A stretch of 64,000 bases of DNA from Actinomycetospora lutea (GTDB lineage Bacteria > Actinomycetota > Actinomycetes > Mycobacteriales > Pseudonocardiaceae). The notes beneath the pieces were generated by a model. That model ran no database searches and was not told the DNA's origin. It worked only from the letters and a program-made list of their open reading frames with translations. Location: contig NZ_JAQZAL010000001.1 in the NCBI RefSeq assembly GCF_028737205.1, positions 310,001 to 374,000 of the forward strand. Direction: 5' to 3'. How positions within the stretch are numbered: position 1 is the first letter of the stretch; each line of letters opens with the position of its first letter. Below are positions 42,017-50,543 of the stretch, one piece after another. Made by a program: the position numbers and the translations under genes.

Positions 42017-42942
42017 GGTCCCGCCTCCCAGCCCGCGGGATCGTCCCAGGCCTGCAGCGTGCGGCGGCTCGTGAACACCCGCTCCTGCCCGGTGCGCGGG
42101 TCCGGGAACGCCAGCTCGCGGGCCAGCAGCTGGAGCGGCGCGCGGAAGTCGTCGAGCGGGACGTCGCGCACCGCGGGGTAGAACGGGTCGCCGAGCAGCG
42201 GCAGGCCGAGCGAGGCCATGTGCACGCGCAGCTGGTGGGTGCGTCCCGTGCGCGGCGTCAGCCGGTAGCGGGTCCGCCCCTCCCGCGCCTCGACCAGCTC
42301 CACCAGCGTCTCCGCGTTCGGCTCGCCGGGCACCTCGGCGGCGGTGACCACCCCGCGCTCCTTGACGATGCGGCTGCGCACCACGCGCGGCAGGTCCAGC
42401 GCGGGGTCGTGCGGGGCGATCGCCTCGTAGGCCTTGCCGACCCGCCGGTCGCGGAAGAGGTTCTGGTAGGTCCCGCGCCGCGCCGGTTCGACGACGAACA
42501 GCACGAGGCCCGCGGTGACCCGGTCCAGGCGGTGCGCGGGGCTCAGCATCGGGAGCCCGAGGCGGTGGCGCAGCCGGACCAGCGCGGTCTCCCGCACGTG
42601 GCGCCCGCGGGGGATCGTGGCGAGGAAGTGCGGCTTGTCGACGACGACGATCTCGTCGTCGCGGTGCAGGACGTGGAGCTCGAAGGGCACCGGCGCCTCG
42701 TCGGGCAGGTCGCGGTGGAACCAGATCACCGAGCGGGGCACGAACGGCGCGTCCGGCCCGAGCGGCCCGTCGTGGTCGACGACCCGGCCCTCGGCGAGCA
42801 TCGCGTCGACGCGGGCGGGCGGGACGGGCAGCCGGTCGACGAGGTGCTCGCGCAGCGTCGCCCACGGGCCGTCGTCGGGCATCCGCACCCGCGCCGGGTC
42901 GAGCCCGTCGCGCGGCGGGAGCGGCGGGCTGCGGCGGGGCAC
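42013..42942 (-). CDS. RluA-family pseudouridine synthase
   Basis: A 309-residue enzyme. Catalytic aspartate D140 lies in the family motif AHRLDRVTAGLVLF; VVDKPHFLATIP and LTPRTGRTHQLRVHMASLGLPLLGDPFYP are further RluA signatures. The N-terminal part (TLREHLVDRLPVPPARVDAMLAEGRVV) resembles an S4-like RNA-binding segment. It isomerises uridine in rRNA or tRNA; the site cannot be deduced. Start GTG at 42942 with TAGTCT 6 nt upstream. First gene of the operon with the 2H phosphoesterase. Confidence 0.85.
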   Translation of the reverse strand: MPRRSPPLPPRDGLDPARVRMPDDGPWATLREHLVDRLPVPPARVDAMLAEGRVVDHDGPLGPDAPFVPRSVIWFHRDLPDEAPVPFELHVLHRDDEIVVVDKPHFLATIPRGRHVRETALVRLRHRLGLPMLSPAHRLDRVTAGLVLFVVEPARRGTYQNLFRDRRVGKAYEAIAPHDPALDLPRVVRSRIVKERGVVTAAEVPGEPNAETLVELVEAREGRTRYRLTPRTGRTHQLRVHMASLGLPLLGDPFYPAVRDVPLDDFRAPLQLLARELAFPDPRTGQERVFTSRRTLQAWDDPAGWEAGP

Positions 42943-42948
42943 GGACCG

Positions 42949-42954
42949 AGACTA
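42949..42954 (-). promoter_or_regulatory. -10 box (TAGTCT), leaderless-type
   Basis: TAGTCT on the minus strand, 6 nt before the GTG at 42942. Confidence 0.4.
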
Positions 42955-42961
42955 CGGATCC

Positions 42962-43729
42962 CTAGAGGAACAGCTCGGCGACGCCGGTGGCCAGGGAGTC
43001 GAGCGCCGCGGTCGGCGCCACGCGGTAGTGGTGGGGATCGGCGTGGCGCCGCGCCCACATGAGCTCGGCGAAGGTCCACGCGACGTCACGCGTGCCCGAG
43101 ACCAGGATGTTGCCGACGAAGTTCCCGAGCCCGTCGACGATGCCGCCGTCGGGTCCCCACTTCGTCCACGGCACCTCGTTCTCCTCGCACAGGGCGTCCA
43201 TGTTGTTGCGGAAGATCGTGTTGATGGCCTCGTAGTCGGCGTACTGGGCGCTGGTCGTCGCCAGCGGGGTCGGGTTGTCCTCCCAGACGTCGAGCAGGGC
43301 GAACGCGAGGTCGAAGTTGACGTGCGCGTTGACCCCGACGACCGAGAACTGCCACTCCTCGTGGTCGTCCTGTCGCCTGTCGAACAGCACGTCCCAGCAG
43401 CCCGGCGCCGTCGGCCGGGCGTGCAGGTGGTCGTCGAGGGCGACGAGGTAGCGCCGTGCGAACGCGACGTCGAGCTGCAGGATGAACTCCCCGCAGTGGA
43501 ACAGCGCGCCGCGCTCGTACTCGGCGAGCACGTCCTGCGTGATCGTCAGGTACAGGTCGGAGAAGCAGGCGATCCCGTCGCGGTGCCGGTCGCCGGTGCC
43601 CGCGAGGCCGTCGGCGACGTCGCGGAGCTCGCGGAGGGCCGTCACGACGCCGGGGACGTCGGTGGGCCGCCGGGCGGCCAGCGGCTTCAGCAGGGTCTGG
43701 TTGCCGACCAGGGTCTGGCGTTCAGGCAC
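42962..43729 (-). CDS. DUF5995-family protein
   Basis: A 255-residue soluble protein. DGIACFSDLYLTITQDV, FILQLDVAFARRYLVALDDH, WDVLFDRRQDDHEEWQFSVVGVNAHVNFDLAFALLDVWED and QYADYEAINTIF match the DUF5995 pattern, with a conserved GxNAHIN/D-like block. Function unknown; conserved His and Asp suggest a metal or ligand site. GTG at 43729 overlaps the end of the LAL regulator gene by 8 bp, so it is expressed from the same transcript. Confidence 0.72.
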   Translation of the reverse strand: MPERQTLVGNQTLLKPLAARRPTDVPGVVTALRELRDVADGLAGTGDRHRDGIACFSDLYLTITQDVLAEYERGALFHCGEFILQLDVAFARRYLVALDDHLHARPTAPGCWDVLFDRRQDDHEEWQFSVVGVNAHVNFDLAFALLDVWEDNPTPLATTSAQYADYEAINTIFRNNMDALCEENEVPWTKWGPDGGIVDGLGNFVGNILVSGTRDVAWTFAELMWARRHADPHHYRVAPTAALDSLATGVAELFL

Positions 43730-46700
43730 GGGGACCTCGTTCCGGGCCGGTGGGACGCGCGCGGACGCGCTGGAGCAGGGCGGCCGCCTGGGTGCGCGAG
43801 CGGGTGCCGGTCTTGGCGAGCACCCGGGACACGTGGACGGCGACGGTGCGCTCGCTGATGTAGAGGCGGTGGGCGATCTCGCGGTTGGACAGCCCGTCGG
43901 CGAGGACGGCGAGGACCTCGTGCTCGCGGGTCGTGAGCGCGGCGAGCTCGGGGGCGCGGCGAGCGGCGGCCGTGTCCCCGGCCGCCGTGGTCGCGACCGG
44001 GGCGTCACCCGCGTGGGCGATGTCCAGGCGGGCCCGGCGGGCGAGCCCGGCGATCTCGTCGAGGAACGGCCCGGCGCCCATGGCCGTCGCGGTCCCGGCC
44101 GCCGAGCGCAGGGCGCGCGCCGCCTCGCCGCGCCGGGTGCCCGTGGCGAGCAGGGCCTCGGCGCGGCGCAGCATCGCGTAGGCGGCGGGGTAGGGGTTGA
44201 GCTGCGCGCTCCACATCTCGGCGACCTGCGCCCACGCGTCGGGGTCGGAGGCCCCGGCGGCGCGCCCGGCCTCGGCGCGGCACATCCGCACGTAGGCGAG
44301 CACCGTGCGGCGCAGCGCCGGCACGGTGTGGGGAACCCGCCGCTCGAGGTGCACGACGTGGCCGGCGAGGCGCTCGAGTGCGGCGCGGTCGCCCGCCATG
44401 CCGCGGGCGGCGGCCTCGGCCTCGGCGCGCAGCCCGTGCCAGACGAGCGGGGCGACGAGGAACACGTCGTCGGGGGTGTGCTCGGCGACGTCGAGGCCGC
44501 GCGCGACGAGCCCGCGCGCGAGGTCCGGGCGCCCGCGCCACATCTCCACGCCCGAGCGCAGGGTCAGCAGCGGCACGCGGTAGCGCGAGGCGACGGTGCC
44601 GCGGCGGGGCGGGGCCGGGGATCGGCCGGGCTCCTCGGGGTGCTCGTCGGCGTCGTCGGGAGCACCGTCCTCGCCCGTGCCGTCGAGGGCGAGCAGGTCG
44701 ACCGCGCGGAGGTCCTCGTCCGCCTCGACGAACTCGCCGCGCCCCACCTGGAGGCGGCAGCGCGCCAGCCGGACCTCGAGCGCGTCGGCCCCGGTGGGCG
44801 AGAGCGCCCAGGCCTCGTCGACGGCGTCCGAGGCCTCCGACCAGCGCCCGAGGCGGAACAGGCCGTTCGCCGCGGTCGCGAGCAGGCGCACGCCGGCCGA
44901 GCGGGCGAGCCCGAGGTCGCGCATCCGGGCCACACCCTGCCGCGCGATCTCGACGCCCTCGTGCAGCTCGCCCAGCGGGCCGGACAGGAGGTCCGCCCAG
45001 GCCTGGTAGGCGCGCCCGACCGCGGCGGCGTCGCCCGTGCGCTCGGCGATCATCAGGCCGTCCGCGACGGCGGCGAGCCCGGCGTCCGGGTTCTCCAGGT
45101 ACGCGAGCGCCGACCCGAGCGTGGCGAGCATCGGCGCCTGCTCGGCCTGCTCGCCCCGGCGACGCGACACCGCGAGCGCCCGCTCGGACTCGTGCTGGGC
45201 GCCGCGCACGTCGCCGGTGATCAGCAGCGCCTCGGCGTGCGCGGCGTGCACCGCGGCCAGGGCCGGGTCGTCGCCGACCCGATCGGCGGCGCGCCCGGCG
45301 TCGTGCAGCACGGCCACCGCGTCGCCGGTCCGGCCCGCGTCGAGCAGCGAGCGTCCGAGTCGCACGACGGTCGGCAGCTCGGCGCGCCCGGCGGTGGCGG
45401 GGTCCGGGACGAGGCGGCGCAGCAGGTCGACCGCCGCGTCGTACTCGCCGGCGAGCCGCGCGGTGTCGGCGGCGCGGGCGAGCAGGGCGCCCGCCTCCGG
45501 GTCGTCCCCGCCCGCCGGGGGCAGGGCCGGCGGGCGGTGGCCGGGCAGCACCCGCGCCGACCGCGGCGTGGCGCGCGCCGCGGCGAGGGCGAGCGCCGCC
45601 ATCCACTGCCGGTGCGCGGTGCCGAACTCGTGGATCTGCTCGGCGACGTGCGCGGCGTGCACCACCGCGGGCAGCGCGCGCTCGGGGTCGTCGGCGCGGG
45701 CCCAGTGGTGCGCCCGGCGCAGCGACGCCGCGGGCGCGAGGTCCCCGACGTCGCCGAGGACGGTGTCGTAGGCCAGGGCATACCGGCGGTGCAGTCCCCG
45801 GCGCTCCCCGGGCATCAGCTCGCCGGCGACCACGTCGCGCATGAGGCCGTGGCGCAGCGCGTACCCCTCGACGTCCGGGTCGACGACGACCATCGCGGCC
45901 TCGGCCGCCTCGCGCAGGGCCGCGAGGAGGTCGTCCTCCTCGCCGCGCACGACGTCGGCGAGCAGGCGGTGCGGCACGGGTTCCTCGCCCAGCGCGAGGG
46001 CGGCGACGACGGTCTGCGCGAGCGGGCGCAGGCCCGCGAGCCGGCCGAGCACGAGCCCGCGCAGTCCGGGGGAGAGGCCGTCGACGGCGCCGTCGGCGAC
46101 CGCGGCGAGGGTCTCGGCGACGATGAACGGGTTGCCCGCCGAGCGCCGCCACACCAGCTCGCTCAGCGCGGGGTCGCCGCCGGCGTCGCGCACGATGCCC
46201 TCGACCCGCGGGCGGGGCAGCGGGGCGAGCTCGATCGCGCGCACGGCCCGGTCGCGGGCGAGCTCGGGCAGCATGCGGCGCAGCGGGTGTGTGGCGTCGA
46301 GCGCCTCCGAGCGGGCGGTGGCCACCAGCAGGACCCGCTCGTCGGTGAGGTGCGCGACGAGGGAGACGACGAGCTCGCGGGTGGTGCGGTCGGCCCAGTG
46401 CAGGTCGTCGACGACGAGCAGGACGGGGGCCTCGGCGGCCAGGGTGGCCAGCACCCGGCGCACCAGCTCGAGCAGGTGCCCGCCCGACGGCGGCGTCGCG
46501 CCGGGCCCCGGGTCCAGCAGCGGCGCGAGCTCGTCGCGCCAGGGCTCGAGCGCGGCCCGCGCGGTCAGCACGGCCGGCGCGACCCCGTCGGGGGTGCCGT
46601 CGGCGGCGCTGCCGGGACCGCGCAGCAGGCGGCGCAGCCCGGTGGCGACCGGCCAGAGCGGCAGCTGCTCGCCCACGTCGACCGCGGCACCGGAGATCAC

Positions 46701-46916
46701 GACCCCGCCGTCGGCCTCCGCGCGCTGCGCCAGCCCCTGGACCAGCCGCGTCTTGCCGGCCCCGGCGTCGCCGGTCAGGAGCACGGTCAGCGCGCCGGTC
46801 GTCGTGGCCCGCTCCCAGCACCGCGCCAGGACGGCGGCGTCGGCCGCCCGCCACGGCGGAGGGTCGGTGACGGCGGTGCCGTCGCCACCCCCGTCCGACA
46901 CCCCCTGACCTGGCAC
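43722..46916 (-). CDS. large LuxR-family (LAL) ATP-binding transcriptional regulator
   Basis: A 1064-residue regulator. N-terminal AAA/STAND ATPase with Walker A GDAGAGKT (49-56) and Walker B-like VLLVVDDLHWAD (~165-176); a long helical TPR-like middle (about 340-940); and a C-terminal LuxR HTH, LTTREHEVLAVLADGLSNREIAHRLYISERTVAVHVSRVLAKTGTRSRTQA. LAL proteins such as MalT or actinobacterial pathway activators respond to a ligand and ATP. The target is not evident; the DUF5995 gene is coupled to it. GTG start at 46916 has TAGCGT 7 nt upstream. Confidence 0.9.
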   Translation of the reverse strand: MPGQGVSDGGGDGTAVTDPPPWRAADAAVLARCWERATTTGALTVLLTGDAGAGKTRLVQGLAQRAEADGGVVISGAAVDVGEQLPLWPVATGLRRLLRGPGSAADGTPDGVAPAVLTARAALEPWRDELAPLLDPGPGATPPSGGHLLELVRRVLATLAAEAPVLLVVDDLHWADRTTRELVVSLVAHLTDERVLLVATARSEALDATHPLRRMLPELARDRAVRAIELAPLPRPRVEGIVRDAGGDPALSELVWRRSAGNPFIVAETLAAVADGAVDGLSPGLRGLVLGRLAGLRPLAQTVVAALALGEEPVPHRLLADVVRGEEDDLLAALREAAEAAMVVVDPDVEGYALRHGLMRDVVAGELMPGERRGLHRRYALAYDTVLGDVGDLAPAASLRRAHHWARADDPERALPAVVHAAHVAEQIHEFGTAHRQWMAALALAAARATPRSARVLPGHRPPALPPAGGDDPEAGALLARAADTARLAGEYDAAVDLLRRLVPDPATAGRAELPTVVRLGRSLLDAGRTGDAVAVLHDAGRAADRVGDDPALAAVHAAHAEALLITGDVRGAQHESERALAVSRRRGEQAEQAPMLATLGSALAYLENPDAGLAAVADGLMIAERTGDAAAVGRAYQAWADLLSGPLGELHEGVEIARQGVARMRDLGLARSAGVRLLATAANGLFRLGRWSEASDAVDEAWALSPTGADALEVRLARCRLQVGRGEFVEADEDLRAVDLLALDGTGEDGAPDDADEHPEEPGRSPAPPRRGTVASRYRVPLLTLRSGVEMWRGRPDLARGLVARGLDVAEHTPDDVFLVAPLVWHGLRAEAEAAARGMAGDRAALERLAGHVVHLERRVPHTVPALRRTVLAYVRMCRAEAGRAAGASDPDAWAQVAEMWSAQLNPYPAAYAMLRRAEALLATGTRRGEAARALRSAAGTATAMGAGPFLDEIAGLARRARLDIAHAGDAPVATTAAGDTAAARRAPELAALTTREHEVLAVLADGLSNREIAHRLYISERTVAVHVSRVLAKTGTRSRTQAAALLQRVRARPTGPERGPRA

Positions 46917-46923
46917 GGAGACG

Positions 46924-46929
46924 ACGCTA
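46924..46929 (-). promoter_or_regulatory. -10 box (TAGCGT), leaderless-type
   Basis: TAGCGT on the minus strand, 7 nt before the GTG at 46916 of the LAL regulator gene. Confidence 0.4.
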
Positions 46930-47124
46930 GGCGCGCGCGAACGGCGGCGTCCAGCGGCGTACGCAGGCGACCCGCCGGGCTAGTCAATTCTTCTGATGTG
47001 CCGCTCGGCGCGATCCGCGAGGCTTCCCCTCGAGGGCGGGACGACGGTCGTCGGGGGACCGGAGTGGTCGCTCGGACGTCCTCGCGCTCGCCCGGGATCC
47101 CGTTGTCCGGGCGCGCGACGGGAG

Positions 47125-47180
47125 GGGGAGGCGGGGGCTTCCGGCGCCCGGGGGGACGCCGGCGGCGCCCCCGCCTCCCC
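47125..47180 (-). terminator. strong stem-loop after MetE-like gene
   Basis: Perfect 14-bp arms GGGGAGGCGGGGGC (47125-47138) and GCCCCCGCCTCCCC (47167-47180); the 28-nt loop contains a further CCGGCG/CGCCGG stem. Lies 10 nt beyond the MetE-like stop. The rest of the 274-bp gap to the LAL gene holds nothing else I can name. Confidence 0.8.
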
Positions 47181-47190
47181 TCTCCGCGCG

Positions 47191-48348
47191 TCAGCTCCAG
47201 AGACGTCGGGTGGCGATCTCCGCGCCCGCCGACAGCGCCCGGAACTTCTCCCACACCACCGTCGGGTGCACCTCGGGGGCGTAGCTCGCGCGCGAGGAGA
47301 AGCCGCAGTCGGCGCCGGCGACGACGTTCTCCTTCCCGACCACCGAGGCGTACCAGCCGATCATGTCGGCGATCAGCTCCGGGTGCTCCACGTAGTTCTG
47401 CGCGTGGCCGAGCAGCCCCGGGATGAGCACCGCGCCGTCGGGCAGCGGGAGGTCCTGCCAGACCTTCCACTCGTGCATGTGGCGGGGGTTGGCGACCTCG
47501 AAGGAGTAGCCCCCGGCGCGGATCCCGAGCATGTAGGGGGCGACCTCGCCCATGCCGATGTCGTGGATCCGGGGCCCGTGGTTGAGGCCGTAGCAGGTGT
47601 GCAGGCGGATCTTCTCGGTCGGGATGCCGCGCAGGCTGTGGTTGACGATCTCGGCGTGCTCGCGGGCGGTGCGGTCGCGCTCGGCGGGCGCGAGACCCGG
47701 GTCGGAGAGGATCTCGATGAGCCACGGGTCGTCGATCTGCAGCAGGAAGCCGGCGTCGACGATCGCCAGGTACTCCTCGCGCAGCGCCTCGCCGACGGCC
47801 TCGTAGTACTCGCGGTCGCTGGCGTAGTACTCGTTGCGCCCGAAGCCGCGCGGCGAGGTCGACGGCATGAACGCCTCGACGACGCCGGACACCCCGGCCA
47901 GGGCCTTGTGCAGGTTGGCGAGGTCGGTCTGCAGCTCGTCGTGGCCGGTGTAGCTCACCGGCCCGACGCACGCGACGCTCTGCATCGGCGCCACCGTCTT
48001 CGCGTACTTGCCGAGGTAGCCCTCGTAGTACTCGGGGAACGCGTCGATCTCGACCTGCCAGGACGGCGGGAGGAGCCGCTCGCCGGAGTCGGGGGAGAAG
48101 CCGTCGAGCCGGCGCTGGACGTAGGTCGCGAAGCTGACCTTGCCCATCTCGCCGTCGGTGACCACGTCGAGCCCGACCTCCCGCTGCCGGGCGACGACGT
48201 CGGCGACGGCCTCGGTCACCTGCCGGGCGAAGAGGTCGGCGTCGTAGGGACGCCCGTGCTCCTTCTCCCGCATCGTGTCGAGCAGGGCCTCGGGGCGGGC
48301 GAGGCTGCCGACGTGGGTCGTCAGGACGCGGTCGGTGCTGCGCTGCAT
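47191..48348 (-). CDS. cobalamin-independent methionine synthase C-terminal-like protein
   Basis: A 385-residue TIM-barrel protein of the MetE C-terminal family. The zinc ligands of MetE are in place: H250 and C252 (LHTCYG), E284 (FEVANPRHMHE) and C348 (AGADCGFSS). The N-terminal half of full MetE is missing, as in archaeal MetE and in stand-alone methyltransferases. THVGSLARPEAL starts the barrel. It probably moves a methyl group to a thiol, but its own methyl donor is unclear. It sits beyond the aromatic meta-cleavage genes on the same strand, so a role in disposing of methyl groups is possible. TAGCGT lies 7 nt before the ATG. Confidence 0.8.
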   Translation of the reverse strand: MQRSTDRVLTTHVGSLARPEALLDTMREKEHGRPYDADLFARQVTEAVADVVARQREVGLDVVTDGEMGKVSFATYVQRRLDGFSPDSGERLLPPSWQVEIDAFPEYYEGYLGKYAKTVAPMQSVACVGPVSYTGHDELQTDLANLHKALAGVSGVVEAFMPSTSPRGFGRNEYYASDREYYEAVGEALREEYLAIVDAGFLLQIDDPWLIEILSDPGLAPAERDRTAREHAEIVNHSLRGIPTEKIRLHTCYGLNHGPRIHDIGMGEVAPYMLGIRAGGYSFEVANPRHMHEWKVWQDLPLPDGAVLIPGLLGHAQNYVEHPELIADMIGWYASVVGKENVVAGADCGFSSRASYAPEVHPTVVWEKFRALSAGAEIATRRLWS

Positions 48349-48355
48349 GGACCCG

Positions 48356-48361
48356 ACGCTA
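48356..48361 (-). promoter_or_regulatory. -10 box (TAGCGT), leaderless-type
   Basis: TAGCGT on the minus strand, 7 nt before the ATG at 48348; it gives the MetE-like gene its own promoter apart from the dioxygenase operon. Confidence 0.4.
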
Positions 48362-48384
48362 GGAGCGCGGCGGGGAGGCGGGCA

Positions 48385-48546
48385 TCACCTCGTTCCGGTG
48401 CGGCGAACGGTCGTCACGATGCCGGCGAGCACCACGTCGACGCCCTCGAGGAACCGCTCGCGGTCGTCGTGCCCGCGCATCTGGTCGGCGACGGTCCGCG
48501 TGAATGAGTACGCCTCGGGGTCGAGCTCCTCCCAGGTCGTCGACAC
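48385..48546 (-). pseudogene. TetR-type regulator C-terminal remnant
   Basis: A 53-codon frame whose translation (TWEELDPEAYSFTRTVADQM, then RGHDDRERFLEGVDVVLAGI) resembles the last ~50 residues of TetR regulators with a TetR_C-type ligand domain. No N-terminal HTH is present upstream in any frame, and the apparent GTG at 48546 has no ribosome binding site. I read it as a decayed regulator fragment; a real small protein cannot be excluded. Confidence 0.4.
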
Positions 48547-48618
48547 GGCACCGAGGCCTGGCGCTCGTCGCGCACCCGGGCGACGTCGAGGCCGCGGCGT
48601 TCACCTCCTGAGGCTCGC

Positions 48619-49434
48619 TCAGCCCCGGGCCCGCTCCAGGTCCGCCGAGATCCGCGCCGCGGCCCGGCGCACGCCCTGGACGACCGCCGGCTTGCGGGGT
48701 CCGAGGACGCGCGAGGTCGGCCCGACCACCGACAGCGCGGCGACCGGGTGCGGGCGCCCCTCGCGGGTGAGCGTGATCGGCGCGGCGATCGACGACCAGC
48801 CGGGCTCGAACTCCTCGCGGGAGGTCGCGTAGCCCTGATCGCGGGTGATCGCGAGGATCTGCCGGTAGCGCAGCGGGTCGACCACCGTGAACGGCGTGTA
48901 CCGCCGCAGCCCGCGCTCGAGGATCGCCGTGATGAGCGCCGGGTCCGCGGCGGCCAGCACCCGGCCCGCGCTCGACGAGTGCGCCGGGTTGCGGCGGTGC
49001 TCGCTGCGGAAGCGGACGTTCATGCCGGCCGCCTCGGCGCGCTCGACGTAGAGCACGTCGGTGCCGACGCTGACCCCGAGCTGGATCGTCTCGCGCAGCA
49101 GCTCGCGCAGGTCGCCCATCGCCGGCAGGGCGACGTCGCGCAGCATGAGACGGTCGACGGCGAGCTGGCCGTACTCGAACAGCCGCAGGCCCAGGCGGTA
49201 GCGCCCCGAGCCGGTGCGCTCGAGCAGCCCGCCGGTGGCCAGGGCGGCCAGCATCCGGCAGGCGGTGCTCTTGGCGATCCCGAGCCGGGCGGCGACCCGC
49301 GTCGCCCCGAGCTCGGCCTCGTCGGCGAAGCAGTCGAGCACCGAGACCGCCGTCGAGACCGACCGCAGCGGGGAGTCGTCGTCGCCGGGTCCGCCGGCGT
49401 CGAGGTCGAGCGGGGGGAGGGACAGGACGGTCAT
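48619..49434 (-). CDS. IclR-family transcriptional regulator (leftward arm)
   Basis: A 271-residue IclR regulator. HTH: LRSVSTAVSVLDCFADEAELGATRVAARLGIAKSTACRMLAALATGGLLER; effector domain from about 95 with VSVGTDVLYVERAEAAGMNVRF, AHSSSAGRVLAAADP and EFEPGWSSIAAPI. ATG at 49434 overlaps the histidine phosphatase stop (ATGA), so it is the last gene of the coupled dioxygenase operon. It probably senses an aromatic intermediate and acts on the operator at 52468-52507 or on its own operon. Confidence 0.87.
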   Translation of the reverse strand: MTVLSLPPLDLDAGGPGDDDSPLRSVSTAVSVLDCFADEAELGATRVAARLGIAKSTACRMLAALATGGLLERTGSGRYRLGLRLFEYGQLAVDRLMLRDVALPAMGDLRELLRETIQLGVSVGTDVLYVERAEAAGMNVRFRSEHRRNPAHSSSAGRVLAAADPALITAILERGLRRYTPFTVVDPLRYRQILAITRDQGYATSREEFEPGWSSIAAPITLTREGRPHPVAALSVVGPTSRVLGPRKPAVVQGVRRAAARISADLERARG

Positions 49435-50543
49435 CGACTCGGGCCTCCCGCATCCTCTTCCCATTGTGGGAACTCGTCCGGCGGCGGCACGTTCACCTCG
49501 GTCACGCGGTTGCGGTAGGAGACGAACGCGCTCCGGGCGCCCTCACGGACCTTGATCCGGATCTCCTCGGTGTTCAGCGGCTCGCCCGGGTCGTAGCCGT
49601 GGGCCCAGGTGGCGAAGGCGCGCATCGGCCCGGAGTGGGTCGCGGCGAGGATGCGGCGGTGGGTCAGCGAGCCGTCGGGCCGCGTCGACTCGGTGATCAG
49701 CCGGTGGAACCCGCGCCAGAACCGGCGCACGCACATCGCCGGCGGCTCGAAGTACATCATCGGGATCGTCAGCCACTCCTGGATCGGGTCCGCCCCGCCC
49801 AGCTGGGTCCGGTAGAAGCGGTCGATCTCCACGAGCCAGCGCGGGCGGTCGCCGACGGCGAGCCGCTCGAGGGTCTCGTTGGTGGCCTGGTACTGCCGGA
49901 ACGCCGAGGTGACGTCGCGCAGGCCGTCGGGGGTCCAGACCCCGAAGTTGCGCAGCTCCGGGATGGGCTCCTTCTCGGTGATCTCCGCGTCGATGCCCCA
50001 CATCTGCAGGCCGTCGGTGACCCCGTTGTAGAGCTGGTCGGCGGTCTGGCGCGCGCGGTTGGTGTCGGCGCAGACCAGGCGGACCCGGTCGCCGTGGTCG
50101 AAGCGGCGCGCGAGCTCGTGGCCGCGCCGGTGGGCCTGCCAGCCGCCCATCGGCGTGAGGCCGGCGTCGGTGGAGTAGCCCTGGGTGATGCCGTGCCGGA
50201 TGATCGAGATCTCGCAGACGATCTTCTCGGACGCGCGGCGCTCGACGGGTGCGGCGACCTCCTTGCCGCGGCTCGCCTCGGCGAGCGCGGGGGTGAACTC
50301 CTGGCCCTCCCAGGAGACGGTCCCCGTGTCGGCGGGCGCGGACCCGCGCTCGCGGAAGCGGCGCAGGTAGAGCGGCGTGCTTGCCTGGTCGGGGTTCTGG
50401 CTGGGCTCCGGCGGGGCGACGGGGGCGGCGGCCTCGGGAGCGGACTTCTCGGCTCCGCGGCGCGAGCGGTAGCGCGACAGGTAGTCCGGGGCCTCGTAGC
50501 GGTGCACCGAGCGGGCGTCGGGCCGCTGTTCGGTGCCTGTCAC
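49431..50543 (-). CDS. histidine phosphatase superfamily protein with duplicated N-terminal motif
   Basis: A 370-residue protein. Residues 1-105 are Pro/Ala/Glu-rich and carry two copies of a short basic aromatic motif, YLSRYRSRRG (21-30) and YLRRFRERG (59-67). The histidine phosphatase domain follows: R116-H117-G118 (IIRHGITQG), CADTNRARQTADQL, and the second histidine in LAATHSGPMRAFA. This branch-2-like domain removes phosphate from small molecules or proteins. It is coupled to an extradiol dioxygenase upstream (GTGA) and an IclR regulator downstream (ATGA), a context for which I know no role. Confidence 0.8.
   Translation of the reverse strand: MTGTEQRPDARSVHRYEAPDYLSRYRSRRGAEKSAPEAAAPVAPPEPSQNPDQASTPLYLRRFRERGSAPADTGTVSWEGQEFTPALAEASRGKEVAAPVERRASEKIVCEISIIRHGITQGYSTDAGLTPMGGWQAHRRGHELARRFDHGDRVRLVCADTNRARQTADQLYNGVTDGLQMWGIDAEITEKEPIPELRNFGVWTPDGLRDVTSAFRQYQATNETLERLAVGDRPRWLVEIDRFYRTQLGGADPIQEWLTIPMMYFEPPAMCVRRFWRGFHRLITESTRPDGSLTHRRILAATHSGPMRAFATWAHGYDPGEPLNTEEIRIKVREGARSAFVSYRNRVTEVNVPPPDEFPQWEEDAGGPSR

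Noticed and set aside
43482-47426. Very long plus-strand frame opposite the LAL regulator
   Set aside because: Composition of a shadow frame with no domain; the minus strand encodes an intact ATPase-LuxR protein.
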